A DNA stretch of 6,554 bases from Synechococcaceae cyanobacterium RL_1_2 (lineage in GTDB: Bacteria; Cyanobacteriota; Cyanobacteriia; Cyanobacteriales; JAAUPO01): the NCBI GenBank assembly GCA_012033095.1, contig JAAUPO010000142.1, positions 1-6,554 of the forward strand, written 5' to 3'. A program made the position numbers and the translations under genes. This document shows, piece by piece, positions 1 through 5,320 of this stretch. Each line of letters starts with the position of its first letter. Positions within the stretch are counted from its first letter, which is position 1. The notes under the pieces were generated by a model that ran no database searches, had not been told where the DNA came from, and saw nothing but the letters and a program-made list of their open reading frames with translations.

Positions 1-36
1 ATTCTCAATAAAAGCTTGTTTAACTTGCTTATTGCG

Positions 37-60
37 AAAAAGGGAGTATGCGTTTTCCCT
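37..60 (-). terminator. Probable Rho-independent terminator of argZ/agrE
   Basis: Read on the minus strand, AGGGA (60-56) pairs with TCCCT (45-41) around a 10-nt loop and runs directly into five T residues. It begins about 60 nt after the stop codon of the argZ/agrE gene, in the right orientation. The stem is only 5 bp plus a possible G-T pair, so it is a moderate-strength call. Confidence 0.5.
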
Positions 61-122
61 GACCCATCCCCCCATACAGTAGTCTTGAATCAGAATAAAG
101 AGATCAAATCAAAATAGCTCAG

Positions 123-1691
123 TTATGCCACCTCTGCAAAAGGATTATTCAAATGATCCAACTGTTGTACCAGTAAGCTGAGGAAGAGACCGACATCGGT
201 CACAATTCCCACGGATTCGACGGAGCCGCGATCGCTAAGTTTTGTCACCACGGAAGGATTAATATCCACACATACCATTTTCACCCCAGCAGGAGTCATG
301 TTTCCTACCCCAATGGAGTGCAGCATGGAAGAAAGCATGAGGATCATGTCTGCCCCTTCAATCAACTTACTGTAGCAAGTTTGGGCTTGGATTAAGTCCA
401 TCATGGTATCGGGTAAGGGGCCATCATCTCGAATAGAGCCAGCTAAACAGAAAGGGATATCGTTAGTGACACATTCATACATCACCCCTTTTGTTACTAG
501 CTTTTGTTCCACCGCCGCCGCAATACTACCGTAATCTCTGATTTGGTTGATCACTTTTAAATGGTGACGATGGCCACCGCTGACGGGGATACCTTGTTGC
601 ATATCAACCCCCAAGGAGGTACCCATCAAGGATTGTTCAATGTCATGAACAGCGATCGCGTTGCCCCCCAAGAGAGCTTGCACATAACCATCCCGAATTA
701 ATTTAGCTAAATGTTGGGAACCGCCGGTATGGATGACCACAGGGCCAGCCGTTACGACCACTTTACCGCCTTGATCCCGAATGTGCCGCATTTCCCAGGC
801 GATCTGCTCCACTAGCAATTCCACCCGTCTTTCGCTAGACACCCCAGCTCCCATAAAGGTAAATTCTTTGGAGCTACGTTTTTCGCGGGTAGAATCCTTC
901 CGAATTGTCCGAATTCCATCTACGTCCACAATTACTTTTTCTCCGGTTTTGAGATCCCGTAATAGTTTACATACCGCGGTGGGAGGGGTCATTTGATCAT
1001 TGATCACGATCGCGCCATCCATCCGTTGTTGGCTGACGGTGAACCATTCCCCATTAACCTTCACCTCGGTGGGATAAATGGTGGAAACATAGAAATCCCC
1101 TGGGGCTACGCCATCTTTAACCACGGTTTCTAGCTGTGCATTAGGACTATCCGCCGCTCTAGATAAAGCTCCTAAATCAATGAGTTGGCCCATAATGTCT
1201 TCCATCACACTATGGGAAGGAGCAGATATTCTCACCTCCGCATCGGAAGTGCTTTTGCGTTCTAAACCAAGGTTAAAGTTTAAAACTTTAAAGCTACCTC
1301 CTTCCTTGGTGATAATGTCGAGGGCTTGGTTCATAATCCCCGCATCTAGGAGATGGCCTTGGAGCTTAATCAAACGACTTTCCACCGGTTGATTAGCTTT
1401 AACATCGCTAAAGACAGGCTCATTAAGGCGTAGGGTTAAACATTTTGCGGCTCCCCCTGCTTTTAAAAATTCCGTGAGGGGGGTTTCTTCTACCGTAAAG
1501 CCACGCTCTTGCAATTTACCTTTAAGGCTGGCACTAGCTTTATTCATGATAATAACTTGGCCAATATTGACCGAGTTACAGGCGAAGTTCACTGCATCGG
1601 GTTCTTCGATCGCGATCAGTTTATCTTCAGGAATACGCTTTTTGATGAGGGCATTGGAGTAGGAATCAAAAGCGGGGGGATAATATAACAA
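123..1691 (-). CDS. argZ: ArgZ/AgrE C-terminal fragment: end of dihydrolase domain plus LOR/SDH domain
   Basis: This 522-residue open frame starts in mid-domain at a TTG (GGYLLYYPPAFD context) and equals residues 182-703 of the rebuilt protein. It contains the catalytic Cys segment GGAAKCLTL (~260-267), then the LOR/SDH-type domain typical of bifunctional lysine-ketoglutarate reductase/saccharopine dehydrogenase-like proteins (TIGR00300 family). Conserved stretches include VTAGPVVIHTGG (~490-505), GGNAIAVHDIEQ, GGHRHHLK, SIRDDGPLPDT and MLSSMLHSIGVGNMTP. Near the C-terminus VCVDINPSVVTKLSDRGS resembles a nucleotide-binding segment. No other stop or shift interrupts it. If translated separately it might retain the cyclodeaminase half, but no ribosome site or usual start supports independent expression. 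Confidence 0.7.
   Translation of the reverse strand: MLYYPPAFDSYSNALIKKRIPEDKLIAIEEPDAVNFACNSVNIGQVIIMNKASASLKGKLQERGFTVEETPLTEFLKAGGAAKCLTLRLNEPVFSDVKANQPVESRLIKLQGHLLDAGIMNQALDIITKEGGSFKVLNFNLGLERKSTSDAEVRISAPSHSVMEDIMGQLIDLGALSRAADSPNAQLETVVKDGVAPGDFYVSTIYPTEVKVNGEWFTVSQQRMDGAIVINDQMTPPTAVCKLLRDLKTGEKVIVDVDGIRTIRKDSTREKRSSKEFTFMGAGVSSERRVELLVEQIAWEMRHIRDQGGKVVVTAGPVVIHTGGSQHLAKLIRDGYVQALLGGNAIAVHDIEQSLMGTSLGVDMQQGIPVSGGHRHHLKVINQIRDYGSIAAAVEQKLVTKGVMYECVTNDIPFCLAGSIRDDGPLPDTMMDLIQAQTCYSKLIEGADMILMLSSMLHSIGVGNMTPAGVKMVCVDINPSVVTKLSDRGSVESVGIVTDVGLFLSLLVQQLDHLNNPFAEVA
228..235. repeat. HIP1 octamer GCGATCGC
   Basis: Exact copy of the highly iterated palindrome common in cyanobacterial genomes, here inside the argZ/agrE coding region. 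It supports a cyanobacterial origin and needs no local function. Confidence 0.85.
652..659. repeat. HIP1 octamer GCGATCGC
   Basis: Second exact HIP1 copy, inside the LOR/SDH part of argZ/agrE where it encodes part of the NAIAVHD segment. Confidence 0.85.
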
Positions 1692-1788
1692 ATACCCGCC
1701 ATCTAGGGGACAAAAACAGGTATCTAATGGTAGAAACGGTTATCAATCAGCCGTAACGATAACACCTCTACATCTAACCATTCCGCAA

Positions 1789-2232
1789 TTAGGGGATGGG
1801 AATCAAGTTCTGAACGGAAACCATAGCCTGCCCATAGCCAATTACCTCCGCGATCGAATAAAGCATCCCCAGCCCCTTCAAGGGTAAATCTGAGGGGAGT
1901 TCATACACTTGATTAAAACCATTTTGCTCAAACCAGGCTTTAAAATACGGCTCTTCCCCCTGGCGTTCGGGGTGATAAAAACGACTAACAATGGCTCGAT
2001 CGCCCCGCACTAAACCAGCATTGGCGGTAAAGACCATATCAGGCCAACCCTTAGCTGGAGGCACTAATTCGATTTGGGCATGTTTTTGAATGGTGTTGTA
2101 TAAACCTTGCCACTGTTCAACGGAACGATCGCGGGATGATTTGTTAATATTCCCCTCCATCCAAGGGTTAATTACATAGTCCACCTCATAGTGGTCAGGG
2201 GCGCACATGAGGATGCGAAGGGATTCAGACAT
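1789..2232 (-). CDS. argZ: ArgZ/AgrE N-terminal fragment (before first frameshift)
   Basis: This is the part of argZ/agrE readable from its proper start. Residues 1-120 are family-like, with INPWMEGN at ~21-28, the FTANAGL substrate-binding segment at ~68-74 and RQGEEPYFKAWFE at ~90-102. After LPLKG at ~116-120 the frame is lost and the last ~27 residues (ending LIPIP) are nonsense before the stop. The conserved sequence continues in the next frame (GDALFDR, then WLWAGYGFRSELDSHP). The fragment lacks the catalytic His and Cys, so it could not act as a dihydrolase alone. The codon before the ATG region is preceded by a weak purine stretch (GAAAGAAG), a poor ribosome site. Confidence 0.75.
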   Translation of the reverse strand: MSESLRILMCAPDHYEVDYVINPWMEGNINKSSRDRSVEQWQGLYNTIQKHAQIELVPPAKGWPDMVFTANAGLVRGDRAIVSRFYHPERQGEEPYFKAWFEQNGFNQVYELPSDLPLKGLGMLYSIAEVIGYGQAMVSVQNLIPIP

Positions 2233-2540
2233 AGGCACAGCTTCTTTCAATTGAGCAAAAATTACACAGCCTTACTAGTATCTTAGAAATAACCAAAGTA
2301 AAGCAAGCTTTTAAGTCCGGAATTCACAACTTTAGAGTATTTACTACTATTTATAGTATTTTTGAATAATTATGGGAAATAAATAAAGCTAAAATCAGCC
2401 TAGGGCAAGTATCAAAAATCCTACACTAAATCCAATTGACAATAAGAGAGTGAGGCTGACCTGGCAAAGGCTTACCTTTTATGATCCCATGTCCATTAAT
2501 TCTGGCTAGGGAATAAGAGGATCATATCAATTTCAACTTT

Positions 2541-2560
2541 GTTCTTCCAGTTAAAACTTG
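2541..2560 (+). repeat. Dispersed repeat, copy 1
   Basis: GTTCTTCCAGTTAAAACTTG. It is identical to copies at 2570-2589 and 2687-2706. Its left flank (AACTTT) differs from the AAAACTT that precedes the other two. Copy 1 begins exactly 29 bp before copy 2, and a partial unit (TTAAAACTT) fills the gap, which looks like a short tandem expansion. Confidence 0.8.
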
Positions 2561-2562
2561 TT

Positions 2563-2589
2563 AAAACTTGTTCTTCCAGTTAAAACTTG
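2563..2589 (+). repeat. Dispersed repeat, copy 2 (27-bp form)
   Basis: The 20-bp core at 2570-2589 is preceded by AAAACTT, so the unit itself begins and ends with AAAACTTG. The whole 27 bp are identical to 2680-2706. Confidence 0.8.
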
Positions 2590-2679
2590 GGTAGTGCTAA
2601 AGCTGTAAGGATATTTAACCCAGGATAATTGATTATCAAAAGGTTTAATCTTCCTGATCCTCACTTGTCTAGGACTACC

Positions 2680-2706
2680 AAAACTTGTTCTTCCAGTTAA
2701 AACTTG
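2680..2706 (+). repeat. Dispersed repeat, copy 3 (27-bp form)
   Basis: Identical over 27 bp to copy 2, 117 bp further on. It lies between argZ/agrE and the pilin-like gene. The different sequence on either side shows the unit ends near AAAACTTG. Confidence 0.8.
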
Positions 2707-2838
2707 TTAGCAATAGCCAGGAAAGTTAAGGCCAAAGCGATAAAGCCTGATCCAGTAGGGCCCCGATCATCGTTGACCCATCATAACCATTGCGGTTATT
2801 TAACTCCACCCCCAGGATTGGATCTGTTTTTACTGTTT

Positions 2839-3672
2839 TTACAAAATCTTTTTAAAGCCCGTGGGGCAAATACTTTCTCCTTTAACCAACGTCGGGGCTG
2901 GCACTTGTTCCATAGTGCCTTTAACTTCTGCCTCACATCGAACCGCCATAAATTCTTGATTTCCTAGGGAAAAAACAGCCCCCGTATAGGCACGTAAATT
3001 ATCCTGCACAGGCATCGCGATCGCTTGAACTTGGTCTTCCCCAACACCCTGCAAACTATATTGATAAAACTGATCTTCCCCTAATAGGTAAGTAAGGGAT
3101 TCTATATCTTGATTAAATGCCTGAAACTGCTCAAAATATACTTCCTGGGACAGATTCATATAATGGAGATTGGTCTGGGCTTGCCGCTGGGCCTCAACTT
3201 CTGGAGTTAATAAACTCGCTATAATTTTTAATTCTTCTTTTAATAACACCCCATCGGGTTTTAAATTTAACTGTAAATAGGGTTGTTCCTCTTCTGACGC
3301 GATCGCGGTCACTGCAATTAAAATTGATTTTTGCTCGGCTGGCTTCAGTTGTAAGTTAAACATCCAAATATGGCCAGCAAATTGCCGTTCCATTTGTGGC
3401 TCCAGTTCCATCATCCCCACCAAACCTTCGCCCAACTCCAAAAAAACTAACCCCATCAACCGCTCATTACTTTCTTCCATCAACACTCCCCCTTGATAAT
3501 TCAGCCTTTGATCCGCCGCCGCTGAAAATAACTCCCAATTCCCAATGTAGGTTTCCAGCCCCTTCACTTGTTGGTGTTCCCTCGCTGCAATTTTGTCAGC
3601 AAACCCTAAGGCAAGACCTACCCCCGTCAAAACAATGATGAGCGATCGTGACAGCGTTGACAGGTTAACCAT
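2839..3672 (-). CDS. Secreted type IV pilin-like G/H family protein
   Basis: A 277-residue exported protein. The N-terminus has a basic/hydrophobic signal-like segment (~9-25, LIIVLTGVGLALG) followed by a polar region. Residues ~40-160 are a beta-rich, glutamate-rich part that I do not recognise. Residues ~167-277 resemble the cyanobacterial type IV pilin-like G/H (GspH-related) domain: a YMNLSQEVYFEQFQAF helix at ~171-186, QYSL, an AYTGAVF strand, then RCEAE and ICPTG with Cys246 and Cys269, likely a disulfide pair. It lacks a class III pilin leader (no G|FTLxE site), so it is unlikely to be an assembled pilin; the family's role is unproven. The ATG at 3672 has no Shine-Dalgarno match, but the signal sequence begins right there. 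It follows the Mo-nitro_C gene by 80 bp on the same strand and may be co-transcribed. Confidence 0.75.
   Translation of the reverse strand: MVNLSTLSRSLIIVLTGVGLALGFADKIAAREHQQVKGLETYIGNWELFSAAADQRLNYQGGVLMEESNERLMGLVFLELGEGLVGMMELEPQMERQFAGHIWMFNLQLKPAEQKSILIAVTAIASEEEQPYLQLNLKPDGVLLKEELKIIASLLTPEVEAQRQAQTNLHYMNLSQEVYFEQFQAFNQDIESLTYLLGEDQFYQYSLQGVGEDQVQAIAMPVQDNLRAYTGAVFSLGNQEFMAVRCEAEVKGTMEQVPAPTLVKGESICPTGFKKIL
3017..3024. repeat. HIP1 octamer GCGATCGC
   Basis: Third exact HIP1 copy, inside the pilin-like gene. Confidence 0.85.
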
Positions 3673-3752
3673 GGAGTTTGAGGGAAGTTTAATTAAAACT
3701 TATTAACTTATTTATTTTTGATTTATTTTATCAATTAAAACAATTAAAACAT

Positions 3753-4079
3753 TTAGCAGTAAGCCCCAATCTCTTCCCCAGCTTCCACTAAATAATTCAT
3801 GGCCCTAAACCGTAGCATCATCAATTCATCATAAAACGGATTGATTTTACAGAGGGGGGGAATGGTAAATAGGGGCTTACCAAAGAATTTTATTGTACGG
3901 GCAAAGGGACATTGGGACGGAATTACACGACAAATGCGATGGGCAAAGTCTATATCTTTGATGGGTAAATTCTCAATTAAGTTCCGAAGGGGCTTGAGGG
4001 GCTGAATCCGTTGATAGCGATGGCCAGCAATCCAGTGCTCCCAAACGATCGTGACAGGACTTTTTTCAGTAAGATTCAT
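3753..4079 (-). CDS. Mo-dependent nitrogenase C-terminal domain (Mo-nitro_C) family protein
   Basis: A 108-residue protein made almost entirely of the cyanobacterial Mo-nitro_C domain (PF06967). Diagnostic stretches are FAHRICRVIPSQCPFAR (~45-61), FFGKPLFTIPPLCKINPFYDEL (~65-86, key residues IPPLCK and NPFYDE) and LRFRAMNYL (~89-97). Four cysteines (50, 57, 77, 108) could bind a metal or cluster; that is inference. The name comes from an old link to nitrogenase, but the family also occurs in strains that do not fix nitrogen and no biochemical role is known. No nif gene is present here. The ATG at 4079 lacks a Shine-Dalgarno match; the leading residues MNLTEKSP look like a natural start. It is first in a possible two-gene minus-strand unit with the pilin-like gene 80 bp downstream. 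Confidence 0.85.
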   Translation of the reverse strand: MNLTEKSPVTIVWEHWIAGHRYQRIQPLKPLRNLIENLPIKDIDFAHRICRVIPSQCPFARTIKFFGKPLFTIPPLCKINPFYDELMMLRFRAMNYLVEAGEEIGAYC

Positions 4080-4383
4080 AAAACTTTTGATAGCAATTTA
4101 GATGGTACTAAACAAACGCGACTGATAGAACCTAATAACTTATACAACGATTTATCGGTGGTTCCTGGGGTTAGTACATATACTTATTATAACTTCATGT
4201 TGTGAATATAATTGTGATCCTAATCCTCAAAAAAAGAGTATAAATGGCTACATTCTACTCTTAAACAACTTCTAGGTTGCTTAAGTCCGCAGGGGTAAGA
4301 GAAAAAGTAACATCGTGGTTGTTTTAATCTTGTTGTTTTAATTTTTAAGCTAAGGTTAAGTCTTCATCAACAACGAAATTTTA
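4080..4383. other. Intergenic region upstream of the Mo-nitro_C gene
   Basis: About 300 bp, very AT-rich, presumably holding the minus-strand promoter of the Mo-nitro_C gene. Apart from the hairpin terminator at 4229-4262 I see no gene or clear regulatory site. Confidence 0.5.
4229..4262 (-). terminator. Hairpin terminator with no obvious gene upstream
   Basis: On the minus strand AAGAGTA (4262-4256) pairs perfectly with TACTCTT (4240-4234). Inside, AATG and CATT add four more pairs around a 4-nt loop, with a small internal mismatch. Five further T residues follow the stem. The shape and tail suit a minus-strand terminator. On the plus strand there is no T-run after the stem. No confident minus-strand gene lies between it and the psaI terminator at 4852-4890. 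Confidence 0.6.
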
Positions 4384-4476
4384 ATGATGAAATTTATCAA
4401 AAGCCTTTGTTTCCAATGGTTTTGGTTATTAATTTATATGGTTGTCGTAACCTTCACTCCCTGCATAAGTGCCTAG
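4384..4476 (+). CDS. Possible 30-residue hydrophobic peptide
   Basis: An ATG-ATG start leads a 30-codon frame ending at TAG 4474-4476. The peptide starts MMKFIKSLCF, has a hydrophobic core (WFWLLIYMVVV) and ends TPCISA. It looks like a signal or single-pass membrane segment. There is no Shine-Dalgarno match near the start and no known family comes to mind. It could be a small membrane protein, the truncated leader of a lost secreted protein, or chance in AT-rich DNA. A GC-rich hairpin begins in its stop codon. Confidence 0.25.
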   Translation: MMKFIKSLCFQWFWLLIYMVVVTFTPCISA

Positions 4477-4564
4477 GGGGATGAGCTTCGACCCCCATCA
4501 TTAATTGTTAGTTCCATCCGTAGGATCCCAGCCCCATCCTTTCTGTGGAGTAGATGAAACCTCC
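4440..4564 (+). other. Hairpin-rich block
   Basis: Several short inverted repeats follow each other: GGTT-gtcgt-AACC (4440-4452); GGGGG (4476-4480) with CCCCC (4492-4496) around 11 nt that can extend inward by GA/TC; and GGAG (4547-4550) with CTCC (4561-4564). The block is more GC-rich than its AT-rich flanks. It could be a structured RNA, the 3' end of the small-peptide transcript, or a decayed element. No known RNA family was recognised. Confidence 0.35.
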
Positions 4565-4574
4565 TAATTTAGGT

Positions 4575-4710
4575 CTTAGAGAATGTTCAAAAAGCCCCCC
4601 TTGCCCTCCATTTCGGTTAAAATTCCCTAAATTTTAACCAATGAAGTCCCTCAAATTGGGGGATTTAGGGGACGACTCCACAACAGTTGATACTTTTCAA
4701 ACACGTTCTT
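4575..4710. mobile_element. MITE-like non-coding element with inverted ends
   Basis: The left end (CTTAGAGAATGTTCAAAAA) and the inverted right end (AAGAACGTGTTTGAAAA) match imperfectly, and AGGT stands directly outside both (4571-4574 and 4711-4714), a possible 4-bp target duplication. Inside, a C-rich stretch (4595-4609) faces a G-rich stretch (4658-4671), and the centre is a perfect 10-bp hairpin, GGTTAAAATT / AATTTTAACC, with a 5-nt loop (4615-4639). No transposase is encoded. This nested fold suits a miniature inverted-repeat element mobilised by an IS elsewhere. The exact ends are uncertain. Confidence 0.5.
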
Positions 4711-4851
4711 AGGTAAAATTTACCGCGATCGTTTGGAGCCTAACGGAGCAAGGGGGGAGGTTCTTTTTCTCTATCCCTTAAGGGTGAATGAAAGGTGATT
4801 TTCCCGCCGTCCCAGTTATCAAACCCCAAAGAAATCCCCTAGGACAGACAC

Positions 4852-4890
4852 AAAAAAACCAACCTTTTACCCCAGGCAAAAAATTGGTTT
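4852..4890 (-). terminator. Rho-independent terminator of psaI
   Basis: On the minus strand a 13-bp stem (4890-4878 with 4868-4856; two G-T pairs, the rest Watson-Crick) closes a 9-nt loop and is followed by a T-run. It lies 100 bp after the psaI stop in the correct orientation. Confidence 0.7.
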
Positions 4891-4989
4891 CCCATTGAAA
4901 ATTATTATAAGGTTATTAACAGTTACGAACCCTTTTTGGGTTTTAGTTAAATAGGTTATTTCTAAACTTAACTTCTTAACTGGTGGTGC

Positions 4990-5109
4990 CTATGCTTCCT
5001 TTTCTACATAAAGAAAGAACAAGCCCATGCTGACAAAAAATCCCACTAAACCAATAGCAGGGACTAAAACGACAGGTAGAAAAGAAGCTGCAAAATCTCC
5101 AGCGACCAT
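4990..5109 (-). CDS. psaI: Photosystem I subunit VIII (PsaI)
   Basis: PsaI is a single-helix thylakoid membrane protein of photosystem I that packs against PsaL and PsaM in the trimer centre and stabilises PsaL. The 39-residue product starts MVAGDFAASFLPVVLVPAIG and ends LFFLYVEKEA. The AASFLP motif, the proline in the helix (VLVPAIG) and the MGLxFLYxExEA end are typical; homologues are about 38-40 residues. I chose the ATG at 5109 because GGAG lies 9 nt before it and the length fits. An in-frame ATG at 5124 would add MEFNP (44 residues) and has no ribosome site. The gene is divergent from psaL, 211 bp apart, and is followed by its own terminator. Confidence 0.9.
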   Translation of the reverse strand: MVAGDFAASFLPVVLVPAIGLVGFFVSMGLFFLYVEKEA

Positions 5110-5118
5110 AGGATTAAA

Positions 5119-5122
5119 CTCC
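5119..5122 (-). promoter_or_regulatory. Ribosome binding site deciding the psaI start
   Basis: GGAG lies 9 nt before the ATG at 5109. It overlaps the alternative upstream ATG (5124-5122), which has only ACACATTAA in front of it. This favours the shorter PsaI. Confidence 0.6.
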
Positions 5123-5124
5123 AT

Positions 5125-5320
5125 TTAATGTGTAATGTTGTCTTGAATTTTTGGAAAAGTTAAACCAATGAAACCAGAAATCGTATTACCCATGGATATT
5201 ACTGCTAAGCTCTTCCCCACAGAGTAGTTTTATAAAGATTCTTAACAAAACATGAAAGGTCGTAAACACCCTAGTTTATCTTCATTGTTATATATCAAAA
5301 CTTTTTAGGAGATATAATCA
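5125..5320. promoter_or_regulatory. Shared psaI-psaL divergent promoter region
   Basis: Both photosystem I genes must be driven from this ~200-bp AT-rich segment. A TATAAA at 5231-5236 and a TATATA at 5290-5295 are possible -10 boxes for psaL, but neither has a convincing -35. Cyanobacterial psa promoters are often controlled by RpaB through HLR1 (paired TTACA-type repeats); a single TTACA on the minus strand near 5130 lacks a good second half, so I do not call a site. Confidence 0.5.
5307..5311 (+). promoter_or_regulatory. Ribosome binding site of psaL
   Basis: AGGAG, 9 nt before the psaL ATG at 5321. It is the best Shine-Dalgarno match in the window and fits a highly translated gene. Confidence 0.8.

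Larger units (their letters stand above)
123..2232 (-). pseudogene. argZ: Bifunctional arginine dihydrolase / ornithine cyclodeaminase (ArgZ/AgrE), two frameshifts
   Basis: ArgZ/AgrE converts arginine to ornithine, CO2 and two ammonia (N-terminal guanidine-modifying domain). In AgrE the C-terminal LOR/SDH-type domain also converts ornithine to proline. It serves the cyanobacterial ornithine-ammonia cycle and cyanophycin nitrogen turnover, in the cytoplasm. The gene lies in three frames. Adding one G at the GGGG run at 1876-1873 (codon ~120) and one T at the TT run at 1727-1726 (codon ~170) joins them into 703 residues, matching the usual ~700. The rebuilt protein has Asn71 in FTANAG, His169 in FYHLDTC and Cys265 in GGAAKC; from memory these match Asn71, His168 and Cys264 of the family. 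I start at the ATG at 2232 (MSESLRILMC), as homologues do, not the upstream TTG at 2250. As read, the gene would not give a full enzyme. Identity is near certain; whether the breaks are biological or sequencing errors is open. Confidence 0.9.
2251..2838. other. Intergenic region upstream of argZ/agrE
   Basis: About 590 bp without a confident gene. The part next to argZ (2280-2400) is very AT-rich and must hold its promoter, but I see no clear -35/-10 pair and no GTA-N8-TAC NtcA site. At 2480-2487 and 2519-2526 lies an 8-bp inverted repeat (TATGATCC / GGATCATA) with 31 bp between arms. Three repeat copies occupy 2541-2706. A small hairpin (ATAACC / GGTTAT, 2783-2799) follows the pilin-like gene on the minus strand but lacks a T-run, so I do not call it a terminator. 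Confidence 0.6.

Noticed and set aside
781..1662. Plus-strand open frames opposite argZ/agrE
   Set aside because: They are antisense shadows of strongly conserved coding sequence, with no ribosome site or recognisable domain.
1726..1876. Programmed ribosomal frameshifting in argZ/agrE
   Set aside because: Two separate -1 shifts would be needed, there is no canonical slippery heptamer with a downstream structure, and known family members are read in one frame.
2230..2420. NtcA site upstream of argZ/agrE
   Set aside because: Several GTA and TAC triplets occur, but none has the required 8-bp spacing.
2541..2706. CRISPR array
   Set aside because: Only three short repeat copies, with gaps of 2-9 and about 90-100 bp that are not spacer-like, and no cas gene in the window.
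2704..2967. Plus-strand 87-codon frame
   Set aside because: It overlaps the 3' end of the pilin-like gene, has low-complexity composition and no family resemblance.
3396..3638. Plus-strand 80-codon frame
   Set aside because: Proline-rich antisense shadow of the pilin-like gene's 5' half.
4011..4205. Plus-strand 64-codon frame
   Set aside because: It overlaps the start of the Mo-nitro_C gene on the other strand and continues into AT-rich intergenic DNA; no domain or ribosome site.
4928..4942. AACCC-ttttt-GGGTT hairpin as a terminator
   Set aside because: It lies after psaI, but on that strand it lacks a following T-run; the 13-bp hairpin at 4852-4890 is a much better terminator.
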